From NCBI GenBank assembly GCA_944739405.2, contig OX123199.2:9413898-9477897 (forward strand): a DNA stretch of 64,000 nucleotides, in the 5' to 3' direction. Every line of letters begins with the position of its first letter. Within the stretch, counting starts at the first letter, position 1. This stretch comes from Euclidia mi (taxonomy: Eukaryota > Arthropoda > Insecta > Lepidoptera > Erebidae). The position numbers and the translations under genes were made by a program. Positions 22,230 through 34,711 of the stretch are shown piece after piece. The notes under the pieces are model-generated. The model worked only from the letters and a program-made list of their open reading frames with translations. It was not told where the DNA came from and searched no databases.

Positions 22230-25200
22230 TTACAATCTCTGTTGTCTTTGGTGAGCCCGCACGTGGCTGATGTAGCCAATTTTATTGGAAAATGTCCTGG
22301 AGCAATGCGGGCACGTGAGCTCACCATTGATAAAATTATAAGAAATTGCCGCAGGTGGTGGGGCTTTTATTTTATCACGCTTGGCATCAGGCTCAGAGCG
22401 CCGTTGAATTTCAAAATCGCGGACTTTGGTTTGCACCAGTGTCCGCCACTCCGGTTGTTTAGCAGCCAGCTGCTCCCAGCGAGACGGGTTGATGTCGCAT
22501 CTCTTCATATGACCTTTAAGCACATCTTTGAACCTGAGGAGTTGTCCGCCATGCTTTCGCTTGCCCTCCTTAAGTTCAGAAAAGAAGATGCGCTTCACCA
22601 CTCTCTGCTCTGACATCCTGGACACATGGCCACACCACCGGAGCTGACGACGCATTATGTAGGACTCAATGCCACCTACATTGGCTCTGCCCAGCATCTC
22701 AGTGTTCCGCACACGATCAGACCATCGGATTCTTAATATTTTCCGTAGACATCTGAGGTGGAATCGGTCTAGAATGCGGATGTGAGGGCGGTACAAGGCC
22801 CAGGTTTCGGCTGAGTACAAGATGTTGGGCAGCATGACTACCATGAATACTGCGATCTTAGTAGCCAGTTTCAAGTCGTGTGAACAGAAGACCTTGCTAT
22901 CCAGCTTACCGAACGCTGCAGCAGCAGCGCCGATCCTGCTGTTGATTTCTGAATCAAGGTCGCACTTCGATGTTAGCGTGCTCCCCAGATATCGGAACTT
23001 GTCGACCTGCTTCAGCTCGTCCTCGCGGAGTCTAATGGCCAGTGCCTCGTGACCGTCGATGTCTTTAGACATCACCTCCGTCTTTTTGACACTGATCTTA
23101 AGGCCAAATCTGCGGCAAGACTTGTCGAAATCGGTCATTAGCTGTTGCAGGCCGTATGTAGATGGCCTATGTTTCGTGACAGAATCCCCTGTCACGAAAC
23201 ATAGGTCATCTGCATACAAGATCTCAGTAATCATGTCACTAGAGACTTTTGTGTGGGCTTGAAGCCTCGCTAAATTGAAGATGTTGCCGTCTGTGCGGAA
23301 ACGGATGCGTACACCTTGCGAAGAATTTTGTACGACCTCTCGGACTACGACTGCAAAGTACAACGCGAATAATGTGGGTCCTATGACGTACCCTTGCTTT
23401 ACCCCACAGGTAACAGGGAAAAAGTCCGATTGTTCGCCATTGGCAGCATTGCATGTCGTCATGCGGGAGTCTGAGAAGTCTTACAAACTTCTCCGTGCAC
23501 CCTATCTTCCCCTAACACTACCCAAAGGGCTTCTCGAGGCACGCTGTCGAAAGCTTTTTTTTTTCGGATAGTTTAATTAGGCGGTTTAGTAGTATCCGAG
23601 CAAATACTTTCCCGGGAACTGATAACAGCGAAATACCGCGATAGTAATCGCACTCAGAACGATTACCCTTGTTCTTATGCAGGACTCTTATGCATGACAC
23701 TTTAAAAGCTGATGGCACTTGTTCATCTTTCCACATAAGATCAAAGAGCTCCCATATAGCTGAATGTAACTCCTCACCGCCACATTTGAGCAGCTCACCA
23801 GGTATAGAGTCGACGCCCGCCGCGTTTATTCTGTTGTTATTTGATGGTAACAACGACCTCGCCACGCGATAATGACTCATCTAACTCGTCAGCAGAGGGG
23901 AGTTGAGGAATCGAACGCACGTGTTCCAGGTCAGCGTACCGGTCCACATTTAGCAGAGTGTTGAAGTGTTCTGCCCATCGTTTTAGGATTTCTTCCTTGC
24001 TTTTAGGAAGGCCTTCACCATTTGCAGGCTTCAGTGGCACTTTAGCAGGAAAAGTAAATCCTATTAACTTTCGAACCTCGCTGTGGAACTTCCCGAGCTG
24101 GTTTGTGTCAGCAAGCCACTGCATATGGCGAGCTCTATCCTGCCACCACTTATCGTTCCTTTCCCGAGAAAGTCTACGTAGCTCCAGGTCGCTTTGCTTG
24201 ATCTCCGCAATACCTCGTTGATTTGGATGTCTATGTTGCCGAAGAAAATGCCGGTGCCTATCGATTGCTTCTCTAAGAACTCCATCATTTTCATCAAACC
24301 AGTCCTCGTGTTTACGGACTTTTAGACCCAGAGTAACTGTGGCGGTGTCTAATATATGAGAAGATAGAGTCTCCTAATCAGCATCAACACATCCAGTGCT
24401 CCCGACGGGCAACACAGCGGTCAAGGCTTCGGCATATTGCTCCATCGTCCCAGGACCATTAAGCCTGTCTACGTTTAAGCACGTCGGCTTACTGGTATTG
24501 GATCTACAAGGACGTAGGAGGCGGAGACGCAGCATTGTGACAACAAGCCTATGGTCAGTCCAACAGTTTGCACCACGCATGACGCGGGGGATTTGGACTT
24601 GGGAAATGTCTCGCTGCCGGACGATCGCGTAATCAATCAGATGCCAGTGTTTGGATCGAGGGTGCATCCACGTATTTTTGTATTTGGCAGGAAGTCTGAA
24701 CACGATACTTGTAATTGCGAGATGGTATTGTGCATACAAGCTGAGCAGCAACTGTCCGTTACTGTTCATGCACCCGACTCCGTGCCTACCCAAGACTCCG
24801 CGCCAAGCATTGTAGTCTCGTCCAACTCTGGCGTTGAAGTCGCCCAACAGAAGAATCCGTTCTCTAGACCTAACGCTTTCGATTATCTTTGAAAGTTCCT
24901 CATAAAATTGATCTTTATTGTCATCAGTCATGTCTAGTGTCGGAGCGTAGACACTGATGACATTAAGGTAATTGTTATCGTCCAGGTGTATGCGCAACGT
25001 GGTAATGCGATCCGAAATGTGGACCGGACATTCTTGGAGCCCCTTGACAAACTTATTATTGATCGCAAATCCAACGCCCGACCGTCGCGATTCAGAGGCA
25101 GCACGTCCTTTCCAGAACAAAAGTATACCCCCACCATGTTCTACCAGCTCCCCTTCATCAGCTAGATGTGTTTCACTGAGAGCAGCCACATCTATTTCAT

Positions 25201-25273
25201 AGCGATGGAGTTTTTCGCTCTGGACAGGCACTGTTATCTCGATCAATGAGTGTACGCACGTTCCACGCGCCAA
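22230..25273 (-). pseudogene. LINE ORF2, block A copy: endonuclease, RT, C-terminal zinc finger
   Basis: Read on the minus strand. The APE endonuclease is at 25273-24374 (DVAALSETHLADEGEL, LLLGDFNARVGRDYNAWRG, NTWMHPRSKHWHLIDYAIV, TDHRLV). A linker follows (24297-23837), with frameshifts. The RT start is at 23880-23518 (DSIPGELLKCGG, YYRGISLLSVPGKVFARIL), and the RT and C-terminus at 23462-22230 are open for 410 aa (TCGVKQGYVIGPTLFALYF, ILYADDLCFV, FRYLGSTLTSKCDLDSEIN, RQLRWCGHVSRM). The C-terminus is a C2H2 finger (C-x2-C-x12-H-x3-H: CPHCSRTFSNKIGYISHVRAH spans 21 residues). About 80 residues between LIKLSE and AFDSVPREALW are missing, including the first RT catalytic Asp, so the copy is dead. 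Invertebrate annotations often call this LINE type 'craniofacial development protein 2-like'. I cannot fix its clade. Confidence 0.85.
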
Positions 25274-25700
25274 ACGTTAAGTCCGAAGTTTTATGTTGTT
25301 TCCCATTTTTTCTGTTGCGTCGACTTGGGGTGAGCAATTTTTAGGGCACCTTTTCTAGCCCCCTCTCCGGCTGAGCGAGGAGAGTAGTGCTTCCCTAAAT
25401 AGGGCTGCTCTGTCACTCCGGGTGCTGCCGAATTCTCCTTGTCTCTGCAGATCACAGAGAAAGCGACCACGGCGTTCTAGGAACACCCCCGAAGCCGAGA
25501 TCTCAGACAAAGCTCAGCCTACATCAAACTGAACCTCTCTACCTCGGCCTATCGCCATGGGACTTTAAGTCGTTCAGAGTCCATACAACTACTACATCAA
25601 CTACTTGTAGCCACCGGTAAGGTTGTGGAGTAACTAACTCAAGGACTAACCACCCTTTTGTGGGTCGACTGGCTAGTCCTGTAGGTGCCCCACTACACCC
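25274..25700 (-). mobile_element. 5' UTR of the block A LINE
   Basis: This is the non-coding leader upstream of the endonuclease. It is shared with 53470-53930 of the block B copy, including the CGGGTGCTGCCGAATTCTCC and CACCGGTAAGGTTGTGGAG blocks. The 5' end of the element probably lies near 25700, where CCTACAGGACTAGCCAGTCG-type sequence gives way to AT-rich DNA. Confidence 0.55.
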
Positions 25701-27091
25701 CAGCAGGCATTAATACATAGATATGTATAACATAGAATAACAAATAACAAAGAGGCGAATTAAGCATAAAGGGTACATAACTCCACTGCACTCAGTCATC
25801 GACATATTAGACTATTCGCCCAAATATAGAAGTTACTCTGCCGTGCCAGTCCAAGCAAAAAACAAGTGCTGTAACCGCAAAAAGAACTCTCCCGTTATTT
25901 AATTACAGAGCCATGATGGCGACAACCACTAATTATTATGATTAGCAATACCAATCAGGAATAAGTGTAATCTCTTCGGAACCATGACACAATTACGAAG
26001 TACGAAGTCGGTATTAAAAATTAATTACATTGAAACTCATCTCTTTATCCGGAATTCCCTATTGTGTCAGACTTGAAACCACAATACCGATGTAAGTATA
26101 TATTGCGGCTTCATTGTTTAAGGAAGATAGTAAGTAAAATATAATTAAAATGTTATTGGCTTTTCGAGCCGGGCAAAACAAGGTGGAAATGTTCGCACAG
26201 TAAACGATAGTCTTTAACTTCAGGTAATGACAAGCAACGTCTGATCGTTATCTAATCACACAAAAGTGGTATGTGGCCGAAGCCAATAAAAAATTTAGAG
26301 CGCATCGCAATATTCCCGATAGTTCAAATTTTCGTCGGATATGAAAGTCAAGCTCAGATTTACATACAAGACTCAATATTAATACTTGATAATCTAAATC
26401 AGTGTCACATCTGGTCTCTTCGATTACATTCACCATGCGTTAGAATACTTTCTGCCAGCAATAACCTTCTACCACATATTTGCCCATTATCTACGACTGA
26501 ATATCTCTAAATCACAGCAGAGTGTGCCTTATACGATAAGTCAACTATTTCTAAGCGTGACGGTGATAAGATAAACCAACGGTTTTAAGTTATGCAAACT
26601 GCAACTCTAATGTTGCCAACATAAGATGCAATAAATAAATATTTTTAACACGATATTTTTAGTGCAGTGCATCGATGATGGCTTTATGCGCACTGCCGAG
26701 CAACGTGGTCGGCAAGCGAGAAATGTCCTCAAATTTGGATGAGATTTATCCATATCGTGACCTAAATACAAATTTTAGATACCTTATATAAACGAAGGGT
26801 ACACATAGATGTATTATTGTATGGATTGATGGATATTTTTCTCTTTCCCGGAAATACTAAGTACTGTAAGATTTTTACTTACAAGAACTACTGAAACTTT
26901 GCAGTAATAGTTATAGCTTATACATAAAAACAAAAGGCTTGCTTCTGTCGCAATAGATGACACGTCTGCAGTGATTTTAAAAATTCGAATTATTTTCTAA
27001 TAGTCGGTAAGAAACATTCTTCCAGAGGTCAGGCAGAAAATATTTTGGTCGTGGATCGTAAACTCGGGCTAACTACAATAGTGATTTGAAT
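25701..27091. other. Unassigned duplicated sequence
   Basis: It is matched by 53931-55322 in block B with only scattered substitutions. No gene is recognisable: the short minus frames at 26436 and 54665 are similar to each other only because the DNA is duplicated. It probably represents host sequence or an unrecognised old element. Confidence 0.45.
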
Positions 27092-27785
27092 GCAAAGGAC
27101 CATGGGCACTTTTGTATGAACACTGGACCCACTTTTCAAAAGTGTGCAACAGTAATGAAACGTATGTCATATGAAAGCTCTTGGCCTGTTCTTTATTTCA
27201 TTCTATGGCAGCTTTGTTCAAATCCAGGGCAAAAACAGCGTTTTGGTACGTTAAACTTTTTTTTTGTAAATTACAAATGCGCGTGAAATATTATGCAATG
27301 CACATTTTTCATTTTATTTCAGCCTGTTAGACGCCCACTGCAAGACATAGGCCTTCTCCACTTGGAGAAGTCTTGAACTCTTGTTCACCAATAGCATCAT
27401 CGACCATATTATCTACAGGTCGCTGTATAAAAACAGCACTACTTCTTTGCCAACAACGATGACAAACTTGTTGGGTATTATTGAACACAACCTGCAAAAA
27501 TCGAAAAATATATTTATTTTTGTTAAAAAGTATAAATAGTTAATTAAAGTTTTTTTGTAGTTACTAGTTATTGCTATTCTATTATATTGATAATTCTTTT
27601 ACATACTAATAATGCAAAATTGGTATGTTACTATGTTATAAGTTTGAATAAGCAAAGGCATTATTCAGAAACCAATTCTTATTTTATTTATTGACATAAT
27701 TATGTCGATATTGAGTACCTTCATATCCATAGGAATGTTAAGTAAAAATAAACTAATAGGTAGGCACAATGGTAGGTACTTAGCT

Positions 27786-28235
27786 GGGTTGATTACACCT
27801 AACGAGTACAGTGGCGAGTCAGTAAATGCGCTCTCGGCCGAGAGAGTCGCTGAGCCGAGTGGGTGGTCACACGTGTTTACTATAGTGGCGAGTCAGTTTA
27901 GTTTTGATCACGCTTACGTCTGCAATGGATCGCAAAAATAATGAATTTAAATAAGTTTTCAACCGGCTGTTACCAAACGAACGAGTGGCGAGTGGCCGAG
28001 TGACAATCGAGAGCGTGTTCATGCGTGCCGAGCGGGATACCGAGTCGCTGCGGGGTAGGAAGATTATGCGGGGAGGTGGGTACTCGGCCTAGTAAACAGA
28101 TTGGGATTCTAGTGACTCTCTCGCCTCTCTGCTCGACCTAGCACTCGGCCGAGCACTCGTTAAAGTGTTTATACCAACCAAGTACTCGGCCGAGGACACA
28201 GACTCGCCACTGTACTCGTTAGGTGTAATCAACCC
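27786..28235. mobile_element. 450-bp MITE with perfect 35-bp inverted ends
   Basis: The left end GGGTTGATTACACCTAACG continuing to GTGGCGAGTC (27786-27820) is the exact reverse complement of 28201-28235. The interior carries many copies of GCCGAG/CTCGGC, often as the palindrome CTCGGCCGAG, plus GTGGCGAGT repeats. These subterminal motifs look like repeated protein-binding sites. No target duplication was identified and there is no ORF. Confidence 0.85.
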
Positions 28236-28551
28236 ATAAGCAGTAGGAATGTGGCTGTCTGTTGAGTAAACCCTTTGCGCAGAAAGGATAAAAAAGGAGT
28301 GTTATAATGAAATTCAGTACAACATTATATCATCAGTTTGGATGATAATATAATGGTTATAATGACATTGGGTGTTTTAATGTTGGCAATAAGCTAACTG
28401 TTGTAGAATCTTTGACATATTTTTTAACTTATTTGATCTGAGCCAATGACAAACTTTTCCAAGGCACGGAGGTGTAACACCGCCAACCTCCAGGCTTTGA
28501 GCTTTGAATTGGATAATTCTTAACAGAAAAACCTAATATCCCTCTTTCTCG

Positions 28552-28625
28552 ACCCGAGAATCGCAACCGAGAACTCATAATCTGCAGTCGCTTACACTAC
28601 CACTGGGCCACTGAGACAGTCAAAA
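28552..28625 (-). repeat. tRNA-like SINE head
   Basis: On the minus strand it reads CAGTGGCCCAGTGGTAGTG (A-box-like), then GCGACTGCAGATTATGAG and TTCTCGGTTGCGATTCTCGG, a B-box with one inserted base. Its 3' part is probably the minus-strand motif near 27320-27345, separated by the nested MITE. Confidence 0.5.
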
Positions 28626-29164
28626 CTCCTTTTATTGTATTTAGCTACTAATTGGCACGTAATCATAATTGAATATCAAAACAACACAGATTGTCAATAA
28701 CGCAGCAAAACACCAGTTTCGCGCTGGAATTGAGCTAAGCTGCCATAGAATAAAATAAAGTACACTTCAAGAGCTTTCATATGACATATAATTCATCACT
28801 GTTGAACAAAGTCCAAAAGTGGGTCCAAAATGACGCATAGTCCTTTGTACAGAGAATCTTTGCTAACTAAATTATATAACACTAGAAAGGAAAGTAAAAG
28901 TACAGAACAAACCAGTGGCACCTAAGGATTTGGGATACTCATGAAGTTACGTTCAGTATTAGTTTTAAATAACAATGACAAATATTTATTTTTTTGAAGT
29001 CGTCAGGTGTCCGAGAATATTTATGTACGGAGTTATAAAAACGATAGTGGCAAAATCAAAACAATGAAAGTTACAGAAACACTGTTTGCTATTTTACATT
29101 AATATAATATTACTTATCGAGATCCCTGGATCGTTTACGAAGCCAGGCCGGCCATTGCAGATAG

Positions 29165-29480
29165 GTACAACTTATTTTTTTTCTTTTTTTTCCTCGCTGT
29201 GGAAATGCATTTACGCATACCCTCCAGATACAACCTAGCGAAATGCGTTATGATTGCCTCGGCCTGCACGCAGTGCGACTGTGGTGCACTGCGTGTAGGC
29301 CGAGTCAATCATAACAGACCGCTCCAGAACAGACCATGAGCCACTTGCTGGAGTGCCCTAAGTGTCCACACAGATGTTCGGAGACCGATTTATGCGGAGC
29401 CACTGACAATGCCGTTGCTGTGGCCACATACTGGGCTGGTGTCATTTGATATCTGTACCATAGACTCGAGGAGAAGAAGA
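29165..29480 (+). pseudogene. LINE C-terminal remnant (block A)
   Basis: A degenerate zinc-knuckle-like end, CDCG then EQTMSHLLECPKCPHRC across frames, matches the C-terminus of some insect LINE ORF2 proteins (CDCG...HLLECP..C). Inside it, 29252-29320 forms an inverted repeat (about 26-bp arms, two mismatches) that is absent from block B, where the centre is shortened (55645-55690). Confidence 0.5.
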
Positions 29481-29738
29481 AGACTTCTATTTCAAACATA
29501 GTAAATGTTATAACTGACATTTTGATTATGTTTCAAAGTGCTAATAAAAATAATTTTTTTCCTTCAATATTGTTCAGTGATTTACCTACCTTAGCGCATC
29601 AAGTTGTAATTTTGCAATGAAATAAAATCTGTCGACTTTAAAATAAAATACATGTATTCGCCCCGAGCCGTTTGTTTGCCAATATATTGGGTTAAGTAAA
29701 TAAATAAAGATTGTTACAAAAAATGCTTTACATTTTTA

Positions 29739-30443
29739 GGGTTCCGTAGTCCACAAGGAACCCTTATAGTTTCGTCATGTCCGTCCGTCTGTCCGTCCGC
29801 AGCCTAGCTCTAAGACGCCTGGTGCTAGAAAGCTGATATTTCACATGAATATAGACATACAATATTGCAACAAAACTGTAGAATAAAATTTAGGAAAATA
29901 TTTTTTTAAGGGTATCTCCCCTACATATATAGTAGGATTGAATTTTTTTTTGGTTGAGTACTCCATTATGTGTGGTATCATTGGATAGGTTTTAAAAAAT
30001 ATTTAAGTTTGCTAAAAATCATTTTTCGATCAAGTGATTGGTTTGTCAAATATCAAGCTTTGAAGTGAAAAAAATTTTTAGACTCAAGTGTCCCCCCCCC
30101 CCTCCCCCTCTGCCGGCTAAAATATTAATTCGGAAGAGGTGAAAAAATCACAAACGTAGTACACATAACGAATTTAAAAGGAAAACTATCACGGCTAAGT
30201 AGACATCACTAGTTTACGAGTAGGTGATTGTCGGTTAACTTATAAATACCTATTTCTGTTGAGTTTACATTGGGAGCGCTGGCTTAATCTTAAAGATATA
30301 CGTACTTTGGTATGTAATGTACTACGGGGTATAATGTGGGCCCGTTTTTAGTCCCATGTGAAACAGAAGTTATTATCAATAATGACCATTATGGGCAACT
30401 ACGGAACCCTACATTGCGCGTGGCCCGACACGCACTTGGCCGG
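29739..30443 (+). mobile_element. 705-bp insertion present only in block A
   Basis: It starts GGGTTCCGTAGTCCACAAGG and ends GACACGCACTTGGCCGG, bounded by TTTTTA on both sides (29733-29738 and 30444-30449). Block B has the uninterrupted site at about 56341-56353. Start and end match a repeat widespread in Lepidoptera. It is non-coding and includes a 13-C run near 30093. Confidence 0.75.
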
Positions 30444-31113
30444 TTTTTACGTTATATTGATTATGTATATGTAGCTAGGTCTTAGGTACGTATGTGGTTT
30501 CAATCGAAAAATGTTCAATCGGTAAAAGTCAGAAGCATCCCGAAATAAAGTCCTGTCGGACCGGGCTCGTTGTCAAAGAGATTGGTCGTCATAGCCGCAT
30601 TGATTTCAACTTACTACCAACGTATTTTTTATTTATGTAAACCTATTTTAAGGTTAAGGCTCGCCTCACGATGTTGAACATTGATAGTTGCCACTCAGGT
30701 ACCATACTACTTCTTACCCCAATACATAACACAGCTCTTGCTTGCTTGACATATCAGGATTTTAAACTTTGTCGAAGCTTTTTGGTCCTTATTATAAAAC
30801 TTTTACGAAATACGGGCATAGCTCGACGTTCAGTATGTCGTCATCTGTGTTAAAGTTATTTTAAACAAAGTATTTGTGAAGCATCCATCCATGTCTATTT
30901 TTTACTAACATAGTTAAAAGATTGTCTTATCTGTGGTTAAAAGTAATCTTTTTGTTTACTAACCCATTTGGATGTTACTTATCAGACATAAAGATTTTTT
31001 TATTTTTTTATTTACAATATTATTTTCACTGGTTTAAATGCAGAATTGAATTACCTACATGACGATCTTCTCTGATAGATGATTTAAATAAAATAGTCTA
31101 AATTTTAGTTTTT

Positions 31114-31924
31114 ACCCGACTGCGCGACGCAAATGAGGGTAATGTGTTTATTATCAGTCTATGTATGTATGTACGTATGTATGTATGTATGTATGAATGT
31201 ATGTTTGTTTCTATGTGGCGTTCTAGAGACCAAATGCGTAGGCCGATTTTGATGATTCTTACGTCAATCGATTCGTCTTAACCTTGCGAGTGTCACTAAA
31301 GACATGAAAGTAATCAAAATTCACCACAGCGACAACCAGACGCCATATTGTCAAAATGAAAAAAAATAATGTCGATAAACTATGTCATGTGGGGTGTCGT
31401 TGAATAGGTATTTTAAACTCATCTTTAGGTTTCTTCTATCATTTTTCATTTTAAATAATAGTTTAGGATATATAACGATTTAAAGTTGTTTAACAAAACA
31501 ATCATTCTCGCTAATGTTGTTACTTATTGATTTAAGTTTTTACTTCAAGTATAAACGATAAACACACAAAAAAAAGAGTGAATAACTAAAAAGTATAAAA
31601 TAAAAAAAATATTTAAAGAAAAACAAAAAACCCGACTGCGTAAAAAATAATAAAAAAAATACGTGAAAAAAATAACTTAAATAAAAACTAAAAAGAAAGA
31701 CACAAGACCAGTAGTTTAGAATTCTAATGCAGAACAGAACGACTCACAGTCGGGGCCCCTTGGGAACATTTGATTGGTAAAAATTGAATGGGCCCCGACT
31801 GTGAGTCATTCTGTTCTGCATTAGAATTCTAAACTACTGGTCTTGTTTCTTTCTTTTTAGTTTTTATTTAAGTTATTTTTTTCACGTATTTTTTTTTATT
31901 ATTTTTTACGCAGTCGTGTTTTTT
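31114..31924. mobile_element. 811-bp insertion present only in block A, ending in a long hairpin
   Basis: It is bounded by GTTTTT (31108-31113 and 31925-31930); block B reads straight through as AGTTTTTCCTCTGAG. It begins ACCCGACTGCGCGACGC, has a TATG microsatellite (31163-31200), and ends in an inverted duplication of its own AACCCGACTGCG end. Confidence 0.7.
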
Positions 31925-31931
31925 GTTTTTC
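31617..31931. repeat. Inverted repeat, about 142-bp arms, 31-bp loop
   Basis: Arm 31617-31758 and arm 31790-31931 differ by three substitutions and one T-run indel. The arms include CAGTCGGGGCCCC at the loop and CCCGACTGCG at the outer edge. Transcribed RNA would form a nearly perfect duplex. Confidence 0.9.
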
Positions 31932-31935
31932 GTCT

Positions 31936-33114
31936 GAGTAATCTGTGGTGACAGACCTTAGAGACCGGCCGAAGGCTACTGGCCGAAAGCCTCCGCAAGT
32001 CTAACGATTTTTGCACTTTAAGTGCCCTCCGATGCACGGTAGCGACCTGATGTAAATGCCGCAAAAAGCGGTCACCCGAACAAATTATGGTCTCTGTAGC
32101 CGTTCCTTTACTTCGTCAATCTATTGCGAAATTGTAAGTGAAGCTTTACTTTGCCATGGTTATTAGGATCCAGTGTTATGTACCTATCTTTCTGTTACAA
32201 CGACATGCTCCTATGATTTAATGCCTATTTATCGATTTAATCTCGCCAGCGCTCTAGGCTTACACCCAATTATCATAAAATTTTATGTCAATTACTTAAT
32301 TATATATTCATTACGCAGCGATGACTGGAAATTTAAATGCTATTTCATCCACTGCTTGTTTTAGCTTTAACCGTAATTTAAATGCATAATAAACGAAATA
32401 ACAAAGAACGCTGCTGTACGTTAAATTAAAATGCTATTGTGGTTAAGACGCTCCCTTATTTTACAAAACCTTAGGCAAAGAGCTCTACAGTCTACACAAA
32501 GGCGTAACGCGTATTAAATTAGGAGACAAAGTGTTTCGTGCGTTTAGAAGGACTATTCACCATACAGCTGTGTCGCTGAGCTTCTTTTTTTAGTGGGAAA
32601 ATGCACTGTGTAGTGTCCCTGTGCACTCTGCGAAATGTATTCTACAATGAGGCTTAATACTGGCAACGATACCATCGGATTTGCTGTCTTGGTACATTAG
32701 TTGTTCTTCGCTAATCTCTTAGCTTTCCTATCGATTGAATACAGTGCTTGTAGTTGGTATTTTGCAGATTTCTAGCACTTTGAAATTGTTTGTATTTTGA
32801 AGAGTTTGCAGTAAACTATTCAATAATTTAATACTAAGCTGCTAATGTGCAATCACTCTCCGTAAAAGACAAGAGTACTTCGTCTCCAAAAATAAAACGT
32901 CACGCCCAAGTAATAAAGACTTACGAACCACACTAGGTATAGCAAGGCAATCGGAATAATTAACACATTATCATATTAGCATTCAATTCTTGATTCATAT
33001 CTTAAATACGACATGAAATCTACAAATACTTACTTGTTTTTCTTGGTTTATTAACGTTCAACTGTGTTTTACATGATCAAATCAAAATCACCTACATAGC
33101 TCTCTGAATTGTTA
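31936..33114. other. Unassigned duplicated sequence (block A)
   Basis: It matches 57465-58650 in block B at high identity. It includes the CAGACCTTAGAGACCGGCCG and GCCTCCG(C/GC)A stretch and a region rich in short conserved motifs. No ORF above 81 aa stays open in both blocks, so no protein is supported. Confidence 0.4.
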
Positions 33115-33345
33115 AGGTGAAGTGGCTGTGGGCAAGGCACAGAGTCCAAAGAAACGAAAACAATACCCCATCAGACATCATCATCAAGATGCTGGAGCGG
33201 TCATGATTGGTAACATGGAGGCCCTTCACAGAGTGGACCGACGATCATGCTAGGATCGCGGGAAGCGGTTGGATGCGGACGGCTCGGTCGGTCGTATGGA
33301 CGGACTATGTGGAGACTCATGTTTTGGACGTATTTAATGATGATG
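33115..33345 (+). pseudogene. RTE-like LINE C-terminal remnant (block A)
   Basis: Frames give EWTDDHARIAGSGWMRTAR followed by WTDYVETHV, the 'WTDDi...AG..WM..A' ending of RTE-type ORF2. It is followed by AATGATGATGG. The copy in block B is at 58650-58880. Confidence 0.6.
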
Positions 33346-34711
33346 GTTTATTTTGTATTTAAGTGGCAAGCTAAGTAAATTCTACTTGTAAATTCATCAT
33401 TCATTAAGACACCAATAGCATCGTATACAGTTTATGTAAAATCATGTGAGTAGACTTTACAAGGCAAATCAGGCACATCATTAGGCTAACGACGGCTCAA
33501 CTAAGGTCGTTGCGGTACTTTAAGGATATTAACATTCTGCTAAGCGATGAACCGTTCAAGGACTTGTAGTCTATAATTGCTAGATCGTTTTGAAATACCC
33601 ATATATAGACACAGTACAGTGATATAGATTTTATAAAAACTGATGGCAACCATGTACGGGTGACCTGTCTGGTGGTAAGTTAAGTATTTGCTGGCTTATT
33701 TGCGGACGGTAGCACAGAAAACGAATGGTACGGTAGCTTACTACTGGCAATATTGGCTACAATGATGTCATGCTAAAATCGAAATCTAACGCAGTTTTAG
33801 AAGTTTTCTTGTAAGTAGATAGATTTACTTAAATGGTTACGTTCTAACCCATTGATGTTATCTCAATGTTCTAACCTGCCACCGTTCATGTCTGTTACGT
33901 ACGTATTAAAAAATAAGATGACAGTGTTTGTCAAATATTACTGATTTTTATCAATATATTATTATATTATAATTTTATTTTATTCATTATATCCTAATAC
34001 ACCACCCATGTTGTTAGTTAAATATTTTTATTGCTACAACGAAATAAAAAAAATACCTACATAGCATTGTTATCAAGAAAAAACAGACGCGCCTGTGGCA
34101 TATTTAACCTACCTGTAGACATCAACCATATCAAAAAAGACTAAAATAATATTTATTTATCAGCAAATACCAAAACGTGTTTGTTATCGGTTAAACAGAG
34201 TGAACGTGCAGAATAATTAAAAGTAACTGTAATACTACAAAGAAGATAGTTGATATTGCATACAATTTTAGTAAACAGGCCTCTGTTTTCCTCCGACGTT
34301 TCGACCGCCCTACATATGTCGTGGTCGGGGAAGGACAAGTTGATATTAAAAGTATGTAATTTTATATTAAGGTGCTAGGGGTTTTATTGTAAACTGAGGC
34401 CATTTAGCAGTCGTTCCAATTTTATGCCTGTAAGCCGTGGGTAAAAACCTTATACATCTAATGACTTTCGCCATCATCACTCACAGTATAAGCTACAAAC
34501 TCAACGCAAACTATCCAACGCAAGCAAGCAATAAAGTGAACAACCCACAGAATTAATACCAAAAGAAACCATTTTTCTTTTCATATTAGTTGTATGGAAT
34601 TGCATTTTCGTCACTTAGCCGAATACCGGACCTCTCTGAAACCAGAGGAAGTGCATTTCTCTCCCGATCTCTCTCTCTCTCTCTTTTCATGAACATGTCG
34701 TAATATAAAAG
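33346..34711. other. Unassigned duplicated sequence (block A)
   Basis: It corresponds to 58881-60377 in block B apart from one 105-bp insertion in B. Short frames at 34153 and 59774 (minus) diverge at their ends and are not convincing as genes. A CT-repeat lies near 34670. Confidence 0.4.

Larger units (their letters stand above)
27092..28848. mobile_element. TIR element present only in block A
   Basis: The ends are inverted over about 170 bp: left (G)CAAAGGACCATG...CACTTTT and TCATATGAAAGCTCTTGGC, right the complement of ACAAAGGACTATGCGTCATT and TCATATGAAAGCTCTTGAAG. Block B has only TACAAATTTGTA at this point. There is no transposase. The interior contains a nested MITE (27786-28235) and a split minus-strand SINE (head near 28620, tail motif near 27320). 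Confidence 0.7.

Noticed and set aside
34153..34338. Short minus frame conserved at 59774-59980
   Set aside because: The frame differs in its C-terminus between blocks because of an indel, so it shows no coding constraint.
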